DNA from: Anaerovibrio lipolyticus DSM 3074
Lineage (GTDB): Bacteria > Bacillota > Negativicutes > Selenomonadales > Selenomonadaceae
Length of the DNA stretch: 64,000 nucleotides
Assembly: GCF_900141865.1 (NCBI RefSeq)
Contig: NZ_FQYW01000011.1
Location: 1 to 64,000, forward strand
Direction: 5' to 3'
The notes under the pieces were generated by a model, which saw only the letters and a program-made list of their open reading frames with translations, made no database searches and was not told where the DNA came from. Shown here one piece after another: positions 9,149-17,678 of this stretch; the first letter of the stretch is position 1, and the number at the start of each line of letters is the position of its first letter. Both the position numbers and the translations under genes were made by a program.

Positions 9149-9208
9149 TATAACGCACTTGCTCAAATTTTTCCATTTCAAAATGGAAAAATATTCACAT
9201 TAGCCTTT
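9149..9208. repeat. Dispersed palindromic repeat, copy 1
   Basis: The block begins TATAACGCACTTGCTCAA, continues with a perfect hairpin ATTTTTCCATTT-CA-AAATGGAAAAAT, and ends ATTAGCCTTT. The same flanks surround a hairpin of different sequence at 40797-40854. It lies between cbiK and the decarboxylase genes. Read on the minus strand, the flank supplies a TATAAT (9147-9152 as ATTATA on plus) that could be the -10 box for the decarboxylase genes. Confidence 0.65.
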
Positions 9209-9240
9209 CAACTTGATAAATACTATTTATTTTTCCCAAG

Positions 9241-9259
9241 TTATATCGCCATTGTTCAA
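9241..9259. repeat. Partial copy of the dispersed repeat (left flank only)
   Basis: TTATATCGCCATTGTTCAA differs at one base from the left flank of the repeat at 40796-40814 and 63982-64000. The hairpin and right flank are missing; cbiK ends 10 bases later. Confidence 0.6.
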
Positions 9260-9268
9260 GCTTTTTTA

Positions 9269-10051
9269 TTATCGCAGGGCCTTTTCTATTCTTTTTATGT
9301 AAATGGAGCGATAAAGATTATTTTCTCCCAAGCCCTTTGTAGAAAAACGCACCTCTATACCGGCACCTGAAACAATGTTTTTCCAGCTATCCGGCTGATC
9401 TCCTGCCATATCCACTGTAGCATGATCACCACCAGTTAAAAGCATAGGTCTCATGAAAACCTTTTTTACGCCCTTTTTCTTAAGACGTTTCAGGACATCA
9501 TCAAGGTTTGGATAATCATCAGCCTCCAGAACCCCAACATGAACAGGCAAATCTTTTTTGTCGGCATACTGCTGTACCCACTCATAAACCGGGTTATGAC
9601 GCTTCGGTGAGCCATGTCCCATAAGCAGCAGCTCTTCTCCTGGCTCCAGTGAATCAAGATAAAAAAGTATGTCTGCAATACCTTCATAGTCCTCAGGGCC
9701 CTTTCCGGCCAATGCCGGCTCAGCCACATGAATCTCTGTGAATTTATCCTTGGCTTCCTCCACTACTTTGACAACCTTGTTGTCAAACTCCAGACCGGGA
9801 GTCAGATGGGTAGGTGCCACAACCACTTTTTGATAACCAGCATCCTCCAGTTCACCCAGAACCTCTTCCAAAGTCTCATAGGTCTCCCCCTGGGCAGCCA
9901 GCTTTTTTATTAGAAAGCGGGAGGTCCAGGCCTCAAAGATATCATAATCCGGGAATGCATTGCGGATATCCCCGATAAGGGAATCTATGCACTTTTTCTT
10001 TACGTCCTTATCACCTACACCGAAGGTAGTTACAATAATTGCCTGTTTCAT
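9269..10051 (-). CDS. cbiK: Sirohydrochlorin cobaltochelatase CbiK
   Basis: CbiK inserts Co2+ into sirohydrochlorin in the anaerobic (early cobalt insertion) route to cobalamin; members can also make sirohaem. The 260-residue length matches the CbiK class, about twice the short CbiX form. The N-terminus MKQAIIVTTFGV, the metal-site histidine in LLLMGHGS (H146) and the second one in LTGGDHATVDMAGD (H210) are as in the family. No signal peptide is present, so it is cytoplasmic, unlike the periplasmic CbiK-P of Desulfovibrio. It lies 11 bases after glmM at the end of the cdaA operon, away from other cobalamin genes. Confidence 0.93.
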   Translation of the reverse strand: MKQAIIVTTFGVGDKDVKKKCIDSLIGDIRNAFPDYDIFEAWTSRFLIKKLAAQGETYETLEEVLGELEDAGYQKVVVAPTHLTPGLEFDNKVVKVVEEAKDKFTEIHVAEPALAGKGPEDYEGIADILFYLDSLEPGEELLLMGHGSPKRHNPVYEWVQQYADKKDLPVHVGVLEADDYPNLDDVLKRLKKKGVKKVFMRPMLLTGGDHATVDMAGDQPDSWKNIVSGAGIEVRFSTKGLGENNLYRSIYIKRIEKALR

Positions 10052-10062
10052 ATTCGTACACC

Positions 10063-11418
10063 TTATCTTGCACCCTGTTCTTTTAAAACAACATCAGCGA
10101 TTTCGTGACAAATTACATCCAGCTGGGACTGATCTGGTCCCTCAGCCATTACGCGGATAAGTGGCTCTGTACCAGAAGGGCGAACCAAAATACGGCCATC
10201 GGAGCCCAGCTTTTCCTCTCCAGCCTTAATGGCAGCCTTGATATTCTCGTTTTCTTCCCAGCCTTCCTTGGTCTTAACAGCAACATTAACCAAAAGCTGT
10301 GGATAGCTTACCATCATCTCGTTAAGCTCGGAAGCCTTCTTGCCGCTGCGCTTAACAGCAGACAGAACCTGAATGGCAGTAACAGGGCCATCACCAGTGG
10401 TATTGTAATCAGTGAAAATAATATGACCGGACTGCTCGCCCCCCAGCTTATAACCGTTAGCCAGCATATTCTCCAGTACATAGCGGTCACCTACCTTGGT
10501 GATCTCAGCTCTGCCGCCCAATTCCTTAATGGCCTTATGGAAACCGATATTGGCCATAACAGTGGTAACAACAGTATTGTGGGTAAGAGTACCAGCAGCA
10601 ATCATTTCCTTGGCACACATTACCAGAATATGGTCACCATCAATGATATTTCCTTTTTCATCTACGCAAAGGCAACGGTCAGCATCACCATCATGGGCAA
10701 TACCAAAATCTGCTCCCAAACCAACTACTGCCTTCTGAATGCGATCCATATGGGTGGAACCGCAATTGTCATTAATATTTCTGCCATTTGGCGCATTATT
10801 AAGAACAATAACATCGGCGCCAAGGCTGTTAAGAACCATTGGCATTACCTCATAGGCTGCACCGTTGGAGCAATCCAGTACAATCTTCATGCCATCAAAA
10901 CGCTCCTTGCAGGTGGAAAGAATGAAATCCTTATACTCATTGATATAGTTATGGCGATAATCAATATAGCCCATCTTGGCACCGGTGGAACGAGGGAAAT
11001 CATCCCCAGCCTCAATCTTTCTTACAATTTCCTCCAGCTCGTCCTCCACAGAATCAGGCAATTTATATCCATTGCCGCCGAAGAACTTAATACCATTGTC
11101 GTGGAATGGGTTATGAGATGCAGAAATAACAATACCGCAGTTAGCGTTCTTTTTCTTTGTAAGATATGCAATAGCTGGAGTTGGGATAACGCCAACAATA
11201 ATTGCACGGCCACCAGCAGAACAAATACCCGCACACAAAGCAGCCTCAAACATCTGACCGGAAATTCTGGTATCACGGCCGATGAGAATCTTTGGCATCG
11301 TTTCAGAATTTTCACCAAAATACAAGGTTGCCGCCCTGCCAAGACGATATGCCAATTCTGGAGTCAGCTCAACATTTGCCTCTCCACGCACACCATCAGT
11401 ACCAAATAATCTAGCCAT
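10063..11418 (-). CDS. glmM: Phosphoglucosamine mutase
   Basis: GlmM converts glucosamine-6-phosphate to glucosamine-1-phosphate for UDP-GlcNAc, peptidoglycan and LPS synthesis. The 451-residue protein has the phosphoserine loop VISASHNP (Ser101), the metal-binding DGDADR (about 244), the sugar-binding GEQSGH (about 327) and the phosphate-binding end RPSGTEPLIRVMAEG. In Firmicutes glmM sits after cdaA-cdaR, and its product binds and inhibits CdaA; the same group is present here but a FAD-protein gene lies between cdaR and glmM. Starts with ATG and a nearby GGAGG. Confidence 0.98.
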   Translation of the reverse strand: MARLFGTDGVRGEANVELTPELAYRLGRAATLYFGENSETMPKILIGRDTRISGQMFEAALCAGICSAGGRAIIVGVIPTPAIAYLTKKKNANCGIVISASHNPFHDNGIKFFGGNGYKLPDSVEDELEEIVRKIEAGDDFPRSTGAKMGYIDYRHNYINEYKDFILSTCKERFDGMKIVLDCSNGAAYEVMPMVLNSLGADVIVLNNAPNGRNINDNCGSTHMDRIQKAVVGLGADFGIAHDGDADRCLCVDEKGNIIDGDHILVMCAKEMIAAGTLTHNTVVTTVMANIGFHKAIKELGGRAEITKVGDRYVLENMLANGYKLGGEQSGHIIFTDYNTTGDGPVTAIQVLSAVKRSGKKASELNEMMVSYPQLLVNVAVKTKEGWEENENIKAAIKAGEEKLGSDGRILVRPSGTEPLIRVMAEGPDQSQLDVICHEIADVVLKEQGAR

Positions 11419-11451
11419 AATAAAATAACCTCCAAGTTAGTAATATCAAAT

Positions 11452-13071
11452 TCACATTCTTTTAGTATGAGCCTTTTTATCTAAAAATGCAAGTGCCGCA
11501 TTCATGCCATCAAGGGCTGCACTCATTATGCCACCCGCGTAGCCTGCCCCTTCACCAATGGGATAAAAGCCCGACAGGCTCTCAGACTCGAAGGTGCCCT
11601 TATCCCTAATAATCCTGCACGGTGCCGATGACCGGGACTCAATGCCAGTCATTACAGCACCCACATTATCAAATCCCGCTATTCTTCTTCCAAAATATGG
11701 CAGGGCATCTGTCAGCATACCACTGACGAAATCCGGCAGGCACTGATGGAGATCCACAGCCCGTACTCCTGGCTGATAGGAAGGTTTGGTAAGAAAATCT
11801 GTGGAGCCGGATTTTCCTGAAAGAAAATCTCCCACCGTCTGAACAGGAGCGTAATAATCTCCGCCTCCAGCCTTAAAGGCCGCCCTTTCCCATTTACGCT
11901 GGAACTCAATTCCTCCCAGCACATGATCCGCAAAATCCTTGGTATTGACCGTAACCAAAAGCGCTGAATTAGCAACTCCAGAGTCACGTCTGTAATCACT
12001 CATACCATTGGTAACCACGCCCTCCAGCTCCGAAGTAGCGGCCACCACCTGACCTCCTGGGCACATACAAAAGGAGTAGACACCACGGCCCTTTTCCTTA
12101 TCATTGTAAGTAACAGCATAATCAGCCACAGGAAGAAGCTCATGGCCAATATCATCACCATACTGATTTCTGTCAATCATTTCCTGGGGATGTTCTATAC
12201 GAACCCCCACTGCAAATGGCTTTGCCTCCATGCTAAGACCAAAATCGTAAAGCATCTTATAAGTATCCCGGGCAGAATGGCCAATGCCAAAGAAAGCCGC
12301 TGATACATTCATCCGCTCACTATCATTAATAATAACGGCCTTAATAGAGCCATCACTATTCTTCTCTATACCCGTAACCTGGCTTTCAAAGCGCACCTGG
12401 CCCCCAAGGCGGATAACCTCCAGCCGGATATTTTTGACAACTGTACGCAGCATATCCGTGCCAATATGTGGCTTGTGGAGATATTTAATATCCTTCGGGG
12501 CACCAGCCTTAACAAAATCATCAAGCACCGCACTAATGAGGGGATTATTTACCCTTGTGGTGAGCTTGCCATCGGAAAAGGTCCCGGCTCCTCCCTCGCC
12601 AAACTGGACATTGGACTGAGGGGATAACGCTCCTCCAGCCCAAAACTTCTGAATATCAGCATGACGGCTGTCCACATCCCGGCCCCGTTCCAAAACAATA
12701 GGCTTATAACCAGCCCTGGCCAAGGTAAGAGCCGCAAACATACCTGCAGGGCCAAAGCCCACAATTACCGGTGGCTGATCATCAACTGCTGGTGATGGAT
12801 ATTTTCTCGGCATCTCCTTTTTAGGGGCCCAATCTATATTTTTATTTTTCTTAAAGCGGTTAAGGATTTTCTTTTCATTACCATCTATTGCTACATCCAG
12901 TATATAGACGAACTTAATCCCAGCCCCCTTGTAACGTCTGGCATCTATGGCTTTACGCACAATTACCACCTCACTGACAGAGTGAGGTGGTAATTCCATT
13001 CGTTTTTCAACCAAGACATTAAGGGGTGTCGTATCATCAAAGGAAACATTAAAGTTCTGTATCCTAATCAC
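11452..13071 (-). CDS. FAD-dependent oxidoreductase, COG2509-like
   Basis: A 539-residue flavoprotein of the uncharacterised COG2509 (FAD-dependent dehydrogenase) group. After an N-terminal domain of about 95 residues containing the group's SEVVIVRKAIDARR segment, a Rossmann motif VGFGPAGMFAA lies at 104-114 followed by VLERG. Further markers are FGEGGAGTFSDGKL, the C-terminal IGEGAGYAGGIMSAALDG FAD contact and MCPGGQVVAATSE. The substrate is unknown in the family. Its place between cdaR and glmM, 34 bases before the latter, suggests cotranscription but not necessarily a related role. Confidence 0.88.
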   Translation of the reverse strand: MIRIQNFNVSFDDTTPLNVLVEKRMELPPHSVSEVVIVRKAIDARRYKGAGIKFVYILDVAIDGNEKKILNRFKKNKNIDWAPKKEMPRKYPSPAVDDQPPVIVGFGPAGMFAALTLARAGYKPIVLERGRDVDSRHADIQKFWAGGALSPQSNVQFGEGGAGTFSDGKLTTRVNNPLISAVLDDFVKAGAPKDIKYLHKPHIGTDMLRTVVKNIRLEVIRLGGQVRFESQVTGIEKNSDGSIKAVIINDSERMNVSAAFFGIGHSARDTYKMLYDFGLSMEAKPFAVGVRIEHPQEMIDRNQYGDDIGHELLPVADYAVTYNDKEKGRGVYSFCMCPGGQVVAATSELEGVVTNGMSDYRRDSGVANSALLVTVNTKDFADHVLGGIEFQRKWERAAFKAGGGDYYAPVQTVGDFLSGKSGSTDFLTKPSYQPGVRAVDLHQCLPDFVSGMLTDALPYFGRRIAGFDNVGAVMTGIESRSSAPCRIIRDKGTFESESLSGFYPIGEGAGYAGGIMSAALDGMNAALAFLDKKAHTKRM

Positions 13072-13099
13072 TTAGCTTACCTCTCTTATTGCTCAATCA

Positions 13100-14032
13100 C
13101 TATTTCACTTTTTTGATCTGTATCTTCACAGTAACCTTCTGGCTAGGAGATATTATACCATCTGGCAGAACAAGATTCACTTCTTTTGTAACATCGGCAT
13201 TGGCTCCATCCACCACAACAGTGTCCGTGAATATCTCACTGAGCTTCTCCAACACCTCGGTCTTGCCTGTAATCTCAACCTTATCTGGCTGGGCAGAAAC
13301 TACTGACACCTCAAAGTTTTGTTCAGGAACACCACTGTATGCTGGCTTAATCGAAACGACCTTCTTATCAACGCCACTCAATATCTTGGCCGTAACATCC
13401 ATTTCCTTAGTGGACAGAGAAACGCTGTCGACTATATTGCCATCAACATCAACAGGTGTCAATTTAACCTTTATAGTGAAATCAGATGTATTATTGGCTA
13501 AATTAAGATAGCCTACCACCCGATTGACTCTTTCCACGTTGGTTCGTGGGCCTGTAACCTTGACACTGTCTTTTTCCGGAATAATCTTATCCAGGGCACT
13601 GTGGGCGCCAGTATTACCAGTTACCTGAACATTCACTGCCAGCTGCTTTTCGACAAGGGCCTCCATGGTTACTTCAATAAATTCATCTGAAACATCCACA
13701 ACTTCAAAGCCCTGAGGAACCACTGTGCGCACCTTCAACTTATTGGTGCCTTCAACAGCCTCCCCCAAATCAACGTAAGCCTTGAAATCATCAGGCTTTG
13801 TGGCAGTAAAGGAAGCCCGTGGAGCTTTTACCTTTACTGTTACATCACGGGGATTCAGCTTAACTGTATAGCCATCCGGCCCATTAATGGTATAAATAGG
13901 CACCGTGAAGGTGGAATTTACAGAGGGATTCTCGTCATTCATAACGAAAAACCAAAGAACAACCGCCCCCAACAAGGCCAGTATTTTGGCTGGAAGATTG
14001 TGTCTGAATATACTCTGGATTCTATTCATCAT
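13100..14032 (-). CDS. cdaR: CdaA regulatory protein CdaR (YbbR-domain)
   Basis: CdaR is a membrane-anchored extracytoplasmic protein that binds the cyclase CdaA and changes its activity. The 310-residue protein has an N-terminal membrane helix (about residues 12-30, PAKILALLGAVVLWFFVM) and then about three YbbR-type beta repeats (strands such as YTVKLNPRDVTVKVKAP and VEITGKTEVLEKL). Its ATG (14030-14032) lies within the last codons of cdaA, with cdaA's own GGAGG as ribosome binding site, so translation is coupled. A longer frame to 14053 has no support. Confidence 0.92.
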   Translation of the reverse strand: MMNRIQSIFRHNLPAKILALLGAVVLWFFVMNDENPSVNSTFTVPIYTINGPDGYTVKLNPRDVTVKVKAPRASFTATKPDDFKAYVDLGEAVEGTNKLKVRTVVPQGFEVVDVSDEFIEVTMEALVEKQLAVNVQVTGNTGAHSALDKIIPEKDSVKVTGPRTNVERVNRVVGYLNLANNTSDFTIKVKLTPVDVDGNIVDSVSLSTKEMDVTAKILSGVDKKVVSIKPAYSGVPEQNFEVSVVSAQPDKVEITGKTEVLEKLSEIFTDTVVVDGANADVTKEVNLVLPDGIISPSQKVTVKIQIKKVK

Positions 14033-14894
14033 CTTTCTTCCTCCAATTTGCAATAATATCCTTAAACTTCATACTTGGCTTCTCTTTTACAAAGAGAGGA
14101 CGTATACGCTGACGCAGACTGTCATGGGTCATATAACGCTCAATACGGCCATTTTCTGCCACAGAAACCACACCGGTTTCCTCGCTGACAATGATAATTA
14201 CAGCATCACACTGCTCAGAAAGGCCAATGGCCGCTCTGTGTCGGGTACCAAGCTCACTGCTGAGGGAACGGTTCTCCGTAAGGGGCAAATAGCATCCTGC
14301 CGCCACCAAACGCTTGCCACGTATCACAGCAGCACCATCATGCAACGGTGTATTGGGAATAAACACATTCATTAAAAATTCTGTGGTTATAAGTCCCTCT
14401 ATTTTAATACCTGTATCTATGATTTCATTTATACCGACATTTTTCTCTATTACCAGCAAGGCACCGATTTTCTTGTCTGCCATATTAAATACAGCCTTAT
14501 CTATTTCATTTGTCAGAGAATTGGCTTCCTCCACATCAAGGTACTGGTCCAGACCCAAAAAGCGTCCCTGTCCCAGACGTTCCAGAGCCCTGCGGAGCTC
14601 CGGCTGAAACACAATAGGCAAGGCCACAAACAACAAGGTTACAGTTTTTTGCAGCAGCCATGAAATTACGTGAAGCTCCAAAAGGCCGGACACCAGAGTA
14701 ACAATCATCAGCACAATAAGGCCCTTCACCAAGGTGATGGCCCGGGTATCCTGCAGCATTTCGTAAACCTTGTAAAGAATTACGGCTACAATCAATATAT
14801 CTACTACATCCCAGAAGCCCACAGTCCTTATCAGACCATGTATCTGAGAAGGAATGGGCAAATCCAACATGTGAATTAGCAAATCAAGCGACAT
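14022..14894 (-). CDS. cdaA: Diadenylate cyclase CdaA
   Basis: CdaA makes the second messenger c-di-AMP, which controls potassium and osmolyte transport and cell wall homeostasis. The 290-residue protein has three N-terminal membrane helices (about 25-95) and a DisA_N/DAC domain with both catalytic motifs, DGA (186-188) in TPLHDGAAVIRG and RHR (218-220) in GTRHRAAIGLSE. It is the first gene of the unit cdaA-cdaR-FAD protein-glmM-cbiK; cdaR overlaps its end by 11 bases. Confidence 0.97.
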   Translation of the reverse strand: MSLDLLIHMLDLPIPSQIHGLIRTVGFWDVVDILIVAVILYKVYEMLQDTRAITLVKGLIVLMIVTLVSGLLELHVISWLLQKTVTLLFVALPIVFQPELRRALERLGQGRFLGLDQYLDVEEANSLTNEIDKAVFNMADKKIGALLVIEKNVGINEIIDTGIKIEGLITTEFLMNVFIPNTPLHDGAAVIRGKRLVAAGCYLPLTENRSLSSELGTRHRAAIGLSEQCDAVIIIVSEETGVVSVAENGRIERYMTHDSLRQRIRPLFVKEKPSMKFKDIIANWRKKDDE

Positions 14895-15027
14895 ACAAAC
14901 GACTCCTTGTAACTATAACACACTACCACACATATTTTTTATTCTATCATCATTAATTAAAATCCTGCTTAAAATTTCAATAAAAATAGATAGAAAATTG
15001 TATCATTATTCCTAAATTTTTATAACA

Positions 15028-15056
15028 TTAATATTATAATATAATTATAGTAGCAA
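15028..15056 (-). promoter_or_regulatory. Possible promoter of the cdaA operon
   Basis: On the minus strand TTGCTA, a 17-base spacer and TATTAA precede cdaA by about 130 bases in very AT-rich DNA; other -10-like hexamers lie nearby, so the exact position is uncertain. Confidence 0.35.
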
Positions 15057-15085
15057 TAATTTATGAAAACAAGGTGATTAACAGC

Positions 15086-15116
15086 AAAAAAGGCGTCCCC
15101 CACTTAGAGGAACGCC
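15086..15116 (-). terminator. Terminator of ilvE
   Basis: On the minus strand GGCGTTCCTC and GGGGGACGCC form a 10-bp stem (two G-U pairs) with loop TAAGT, followed by TTTTTT. It is 15 bases after the ilvE stop. Confidence 0.85.
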
Positions 15117-15130
15117 ACAGATTCATTTTA

Positions 15131-16210
15131 TCAATACTGTCCAGCCACATCAATGAAGCCGAAGGTATCTTCCACCTCACCGGTATGGAGACCATCAATG
15201 TAATCATACATCTTCTGGGCAAATGGACCAATCTTGCCATCATTAAATACCATCTTGGTATTGGCACTACTATAGCCCAGCTCTCCTACAGGGGAAATAA
15301 CCGCAGCAGTACCGGAGCCAAATACCTCCTCCAGCTTGCCGTTCTTGTAGGTTTCAAGAAGCTCATCAGTGGAAATCCTGCGCTCCTCCACTTCATAGCC
15401 CCAGGATTTTGCCACCTGCAAAACTGTACGTCTGGTAATACCATCCAAAATCGTACCATCCAGTTCAGGAGTAACAATCTTATTGTCAATCTTGAACAGG
15501 ATGTTCATGGAACCAACCTCACCGATGTATTTACGCTCAACGCCATCCAGCCACAGGGTCTGGTCGTAACCCTTTTCGTGAGCCACCAAGCCTGCGTGAA
15601 GGGATGCTGCGTAGTTTGCTGGTGTCTTGGCGGCACCCAGGCCACCGCGCACAGCTCTTACATAGGTGTCCTCCACCATAATCTTTACCGGAGCAAAGCC
15701 ATGAGCATAATATGCAGCTACCGGAGACAGAATGATCATCAGCTTGTAGCACTTGCTGACGCTAACCCCCAAGTATGGGTCATTGGCGAAAATAAATGGA
15801 CGGATATAAAGGCTCTGACCAGGTCCATCAGGAATCCATTCCTTTTCGATGTCAATGAGCTGCATGAGAGCATCATAAACCAGCTTCTCATCAACCTGTG
15901 GAATATCTAAAATCTTGGCAGATTTATTCAGTCTTGCAATATGATCCTTGGCACGGAAAACAACGGCCTTGTTGCCCTTGTAGCGGTAAGCCTTGCAGCC
16001 TTCAAAAATTGCCTGCCCATAATGAAGGGTAGTGTTGGCTGGGCTAACCTTAATATCCTCATAAGGAACGATACGAGGGTCATACCATCCCTTGCCTTCC
16101 TCATAATCCATTACAAACATGTAATCAGTAAAGTGAGTGCCAAATCCGATTTTGGTAACATCAGGTTTAGCCTTTAAAGTATCCGCCTTAACAAAACGAA
16201 CATCTGCCAT
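15131..16210 (-). CDS. ilvE: Branched-chain amino acid aminotransferase
   Basis: A fold-type IV PLP enzyme that interconverts leucine, isoleucine and valine with their 2-oxo acids. The 359-residue length and the segments GQAIFEGCKAYR, YIRPFIFAND and YIGEVGSMNILF mark the BCAT_II-like class. The PLP lysine is K195 in GAAKTPANYAAS. The gene stands alone with its own promoter and terminator. A perfect 17-base palindrome lies between promoter and start, a likely control site. In anaerobes the enzyme may also serve branched-chain fatty acid precursor supply. Confidence 0.96.
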   Translation of the reverse strand: MADVRFVKADTLKAKPDVTKIGFGTHFTDYMFVMDYEEGKGWYDPRIVPYEDIKVSPANTTLHYGQAIFEGCKAYRYKGNKAVVFRAKDHIARLNKSAKILDIPQVDEKLVYDALMQLIDIEKEWIPDGPGQSLYIRPFIFANDPYLGVSVSKCYKLMIILSPVAAYYAHGFAPVKIMVEDTYVRAVRGGLGAAKTPANYAASLHAGLVAHEKGYDQTLWLDGVERKYIGEVGSMNILFKIDNKIVTPELDGTILDGITRRTVLQVAKSWGYEVEERRISTDELLETYKNGKLEEVFGSGTAAVISPVGELGYSSANTKMVFNDGKIGPFAQKMYDYIDGLHTGEVEDTFGFIDVAGQY

Positions 16211-16233
16211 AAATATACATCTCCTAACTTTTT

Positions 16234-16250
16234 GTACATAAATTATGTAC
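16234..16250. promoter_or_regulatory. Perfect palindrome in the ilvE leader (operator candidate)
   Basis: GTACATAAATTATGTAC is an 8+1+8 perfect inverted repeat, 16 bases or more downstream of the expected transcription start and just before the ribosome binding site of ilvE. Its size and symmetry fit a dimeric repressor site; the regulator is not known. Confidence 0.6.
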
Positions 16251-16272
16251 TTGTGTAAACATATAATATCAA

Positions 16273-16301
16273 ATTATAGTCGTTTCAGTGTAATAAATCA
16301 A
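16273..16301 (-). promoter_or_regulatory. Promoter of ilvE
   Basis: Minus strand: TTGATT, 17-base spacer, TATAAT. It stands 62 bases before the ilvE start, upstream of the palindrome at 16234-16250. Confidence 0.75.
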
Positions 16302-16343
16302 GAGTTTTTGTTATTTTTGGCAACATTTTGTAAACCTTGTCCA

Positions 16344-17228
16344 CTAAATTAGCAATGAAAGTTCCAAAAGTACCCTGCCAATGTTCCCAATCATATCCGT
16401 TGCAATCAGCCCATTGCCATTTTTTTCATAAGCCTCATCACCAGCCCTGCCATGAATATATACCCCCACCAGAGGAGCACACTTCCCCCTTGTTTGGCAA
16501 TAAACGCCTGCTATGGTGCCTGCCAGCACGTCACCACTGCCTGCTGTAGCCATACCAGGGTTTCCTACAGTGGTGATATACAGGCGCCCATCAGGGTAAG
16601 CAACTGTTGTTTCCTCACTTTTGGCCACCAAAATTACATTATTTTCTTCTGCAGCCTTTTCAATTATGTTACAACGATCCTGCTGTAATTCCTTGACAGA
16701 AATATTAAGCAATGCAGCCAATTCTCCCAAGTGGGGAGTCAATATTGGTACATGGTGGCAAGCTTTTAATAAATGGCACTGGCCGCGAAAGGCATACAGG
16801 CCATCAGCATCAATTATCAATGGTGTCTCCGTCTGGCGTACAAATTCCCGCACCAGCTCCATGGTACCTTCGTGTCGGCCCAACCCAGGGCCAATAAGAA
16901 CTACATCATACTGAGTGGCCTTTTCCAGCAGAAAAGCTAACGCATCAATGCCAATATGCCCCTTTTCAGCTTCAACCACCGGAATGGTCATAACCTCAGT
17001 TAGCTTAATCTCAAAAATAGTATTCAGGCTTTCAGCGCAGGCCAGACTAGCTATTCCGGCTCCTGCTCTCAAAGCCGCCTGTGAAGCCATGACGGCAGCA
17101 CCGGTCAGGCCTGTGGAGCCGGCGATAACCAACACCCGTCCGCAGGTCCCTTTGTGACAATCCTTAGGCCGTGGCAACATCATTCCCTTTGCAAGCTCCC
17201 CATCTATGGGAATCAAATCCAGCTTCAT
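16344..17228 (-). CDS. nnrD: ADP-dependent NAD(P)H-hydrate dehydratase
   Basis: This enzyme repairs damaged (hydrated) NADH and NADPH using ADP or ATP. The 294-residue protein has the ribokinase-like YjeF C-terminal domain: RVLVIAGSTGLTGAAVMASQAALRAGAG near the N-terminus, LIGPGLGR, IIDADGLYAF, LTPHLGELA and the signature NPGMATAGSGDVLAGTIAG. The epimerase (YjeF N) domain often fused to it is absent and must be elsewhere. It starts at ATG 17228 behind AAGGGG; a longer frame to 17255 would overlap acpS. The acpS-nnrD pairing is common in Firmicutes. Confidence 0.93.
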   Translation of the reverse strand: MKLDLIPIDGELAKGMMLPRPKDCHKGTCGRVLVIAGSTGLTGAAVMASQAALRAGAGIASLACAESLNTIFEIKLTEVMTIPVVEAEKGHIGIDALAFLLEKATQYDVVLIGPGLGRHEGTMELVREFVRQTETPLIIDADGLYAFRGQCHLLKACHHVPILTPHLGELAALLNISVKELQQDRCNIIEKAAEENNVILVAKSEETTVAYPDGRLYITTVGNPGMATAGSGDVLAGTIAGVYCQTRGKCAPLVGVYIHGRAGDEAYEKNGNGLIATDMIGNIGRVLLELSLLI

Positions 17229-17238
17229 AAAAATCCCC

Positions 17239-17610
17239 TTATCCTTCCAACACACATTGGGCTACCGCACTGTTTTTTGAGTGGCTAATGCTTATCCAGA
17301 TGTTTTTCACACCCTTTTTCTCAGCCAATTCCCCAAACCAACCGTGGAGTCTTACCCTTGGACATCCCAGCTCATCATTATATACGTCTATATCCACCAG
17401 CTCACCGCCCCGTAGACCGGTTCCAAATGCCTTTAGAATAGCCTCCTTGGCCGCAAAACGACCTGCAAAGGACTGTACGCTGCTCTTTCCCCTGGCTTTA
17501 CAGTATTCGATTTCCCCGGCTGAATACACTCTTTTTATGAAAGCCTCACTGGAAATTGCCCTTTTTACTCTATCCAGCTCTATAATATCCACACCAATGC
17601 CAATAATCAT
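17239..17610 (-). CDS. acpS: Holo-[acyl-carrier-protein] synthase
   Basis: AcpS transfers 4'-phosphopantetheine from CoA to acyl carrier protein. The 123-residue protein has the family motifs IGIGVDIIELDRV (Asp8 metal ligand), FAGRFAAKEAILKAFGTG and the late WISISHSKNSAVAQCVL. The ATG at 17610 follows GGAGAG with normal spacing; an ATG at 17622 lies too close to any ribosome binding site. nnrD follows 10 bases later. Confidence 0.95.
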   Translation of the reverse strand: MIIGIGVDIIELDRVKRAISSEAFIKRVYSAGEIEYCKARGKSSVQSFAGRFAAKEAILKAFGTGLRGGELVDIDVYNDELGCPRVRLHGWFGELAEKKGVKNIWISISHSKNSAVAQCVLEG

Positions 17611-17647
17611 AATTCTCTCCATATCTGTATTTTTAGGTTTTCATAGC

Positions 17648-17670
17648 AAAAAAGGGCTCCCAAGGAGCCC
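17648..17670 (-). terminator. Terminator of motAB
   Basis: GGGCTCC and GGAGCCC (17654-17660, 17664-17670) with a 3-base loop; the minus strand continues in TTTTTT. The plus-strand side also has TTTT, so it may work both ways. Confidence 0.85.
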
Positions 17671-17678
17671 TTTTATCA

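Noticed and set aside
10105-11409. A 434-codon plus-strand frame opposite glmM
   Set aside because: Antisense shadow of glmM; composition is not protein-like.
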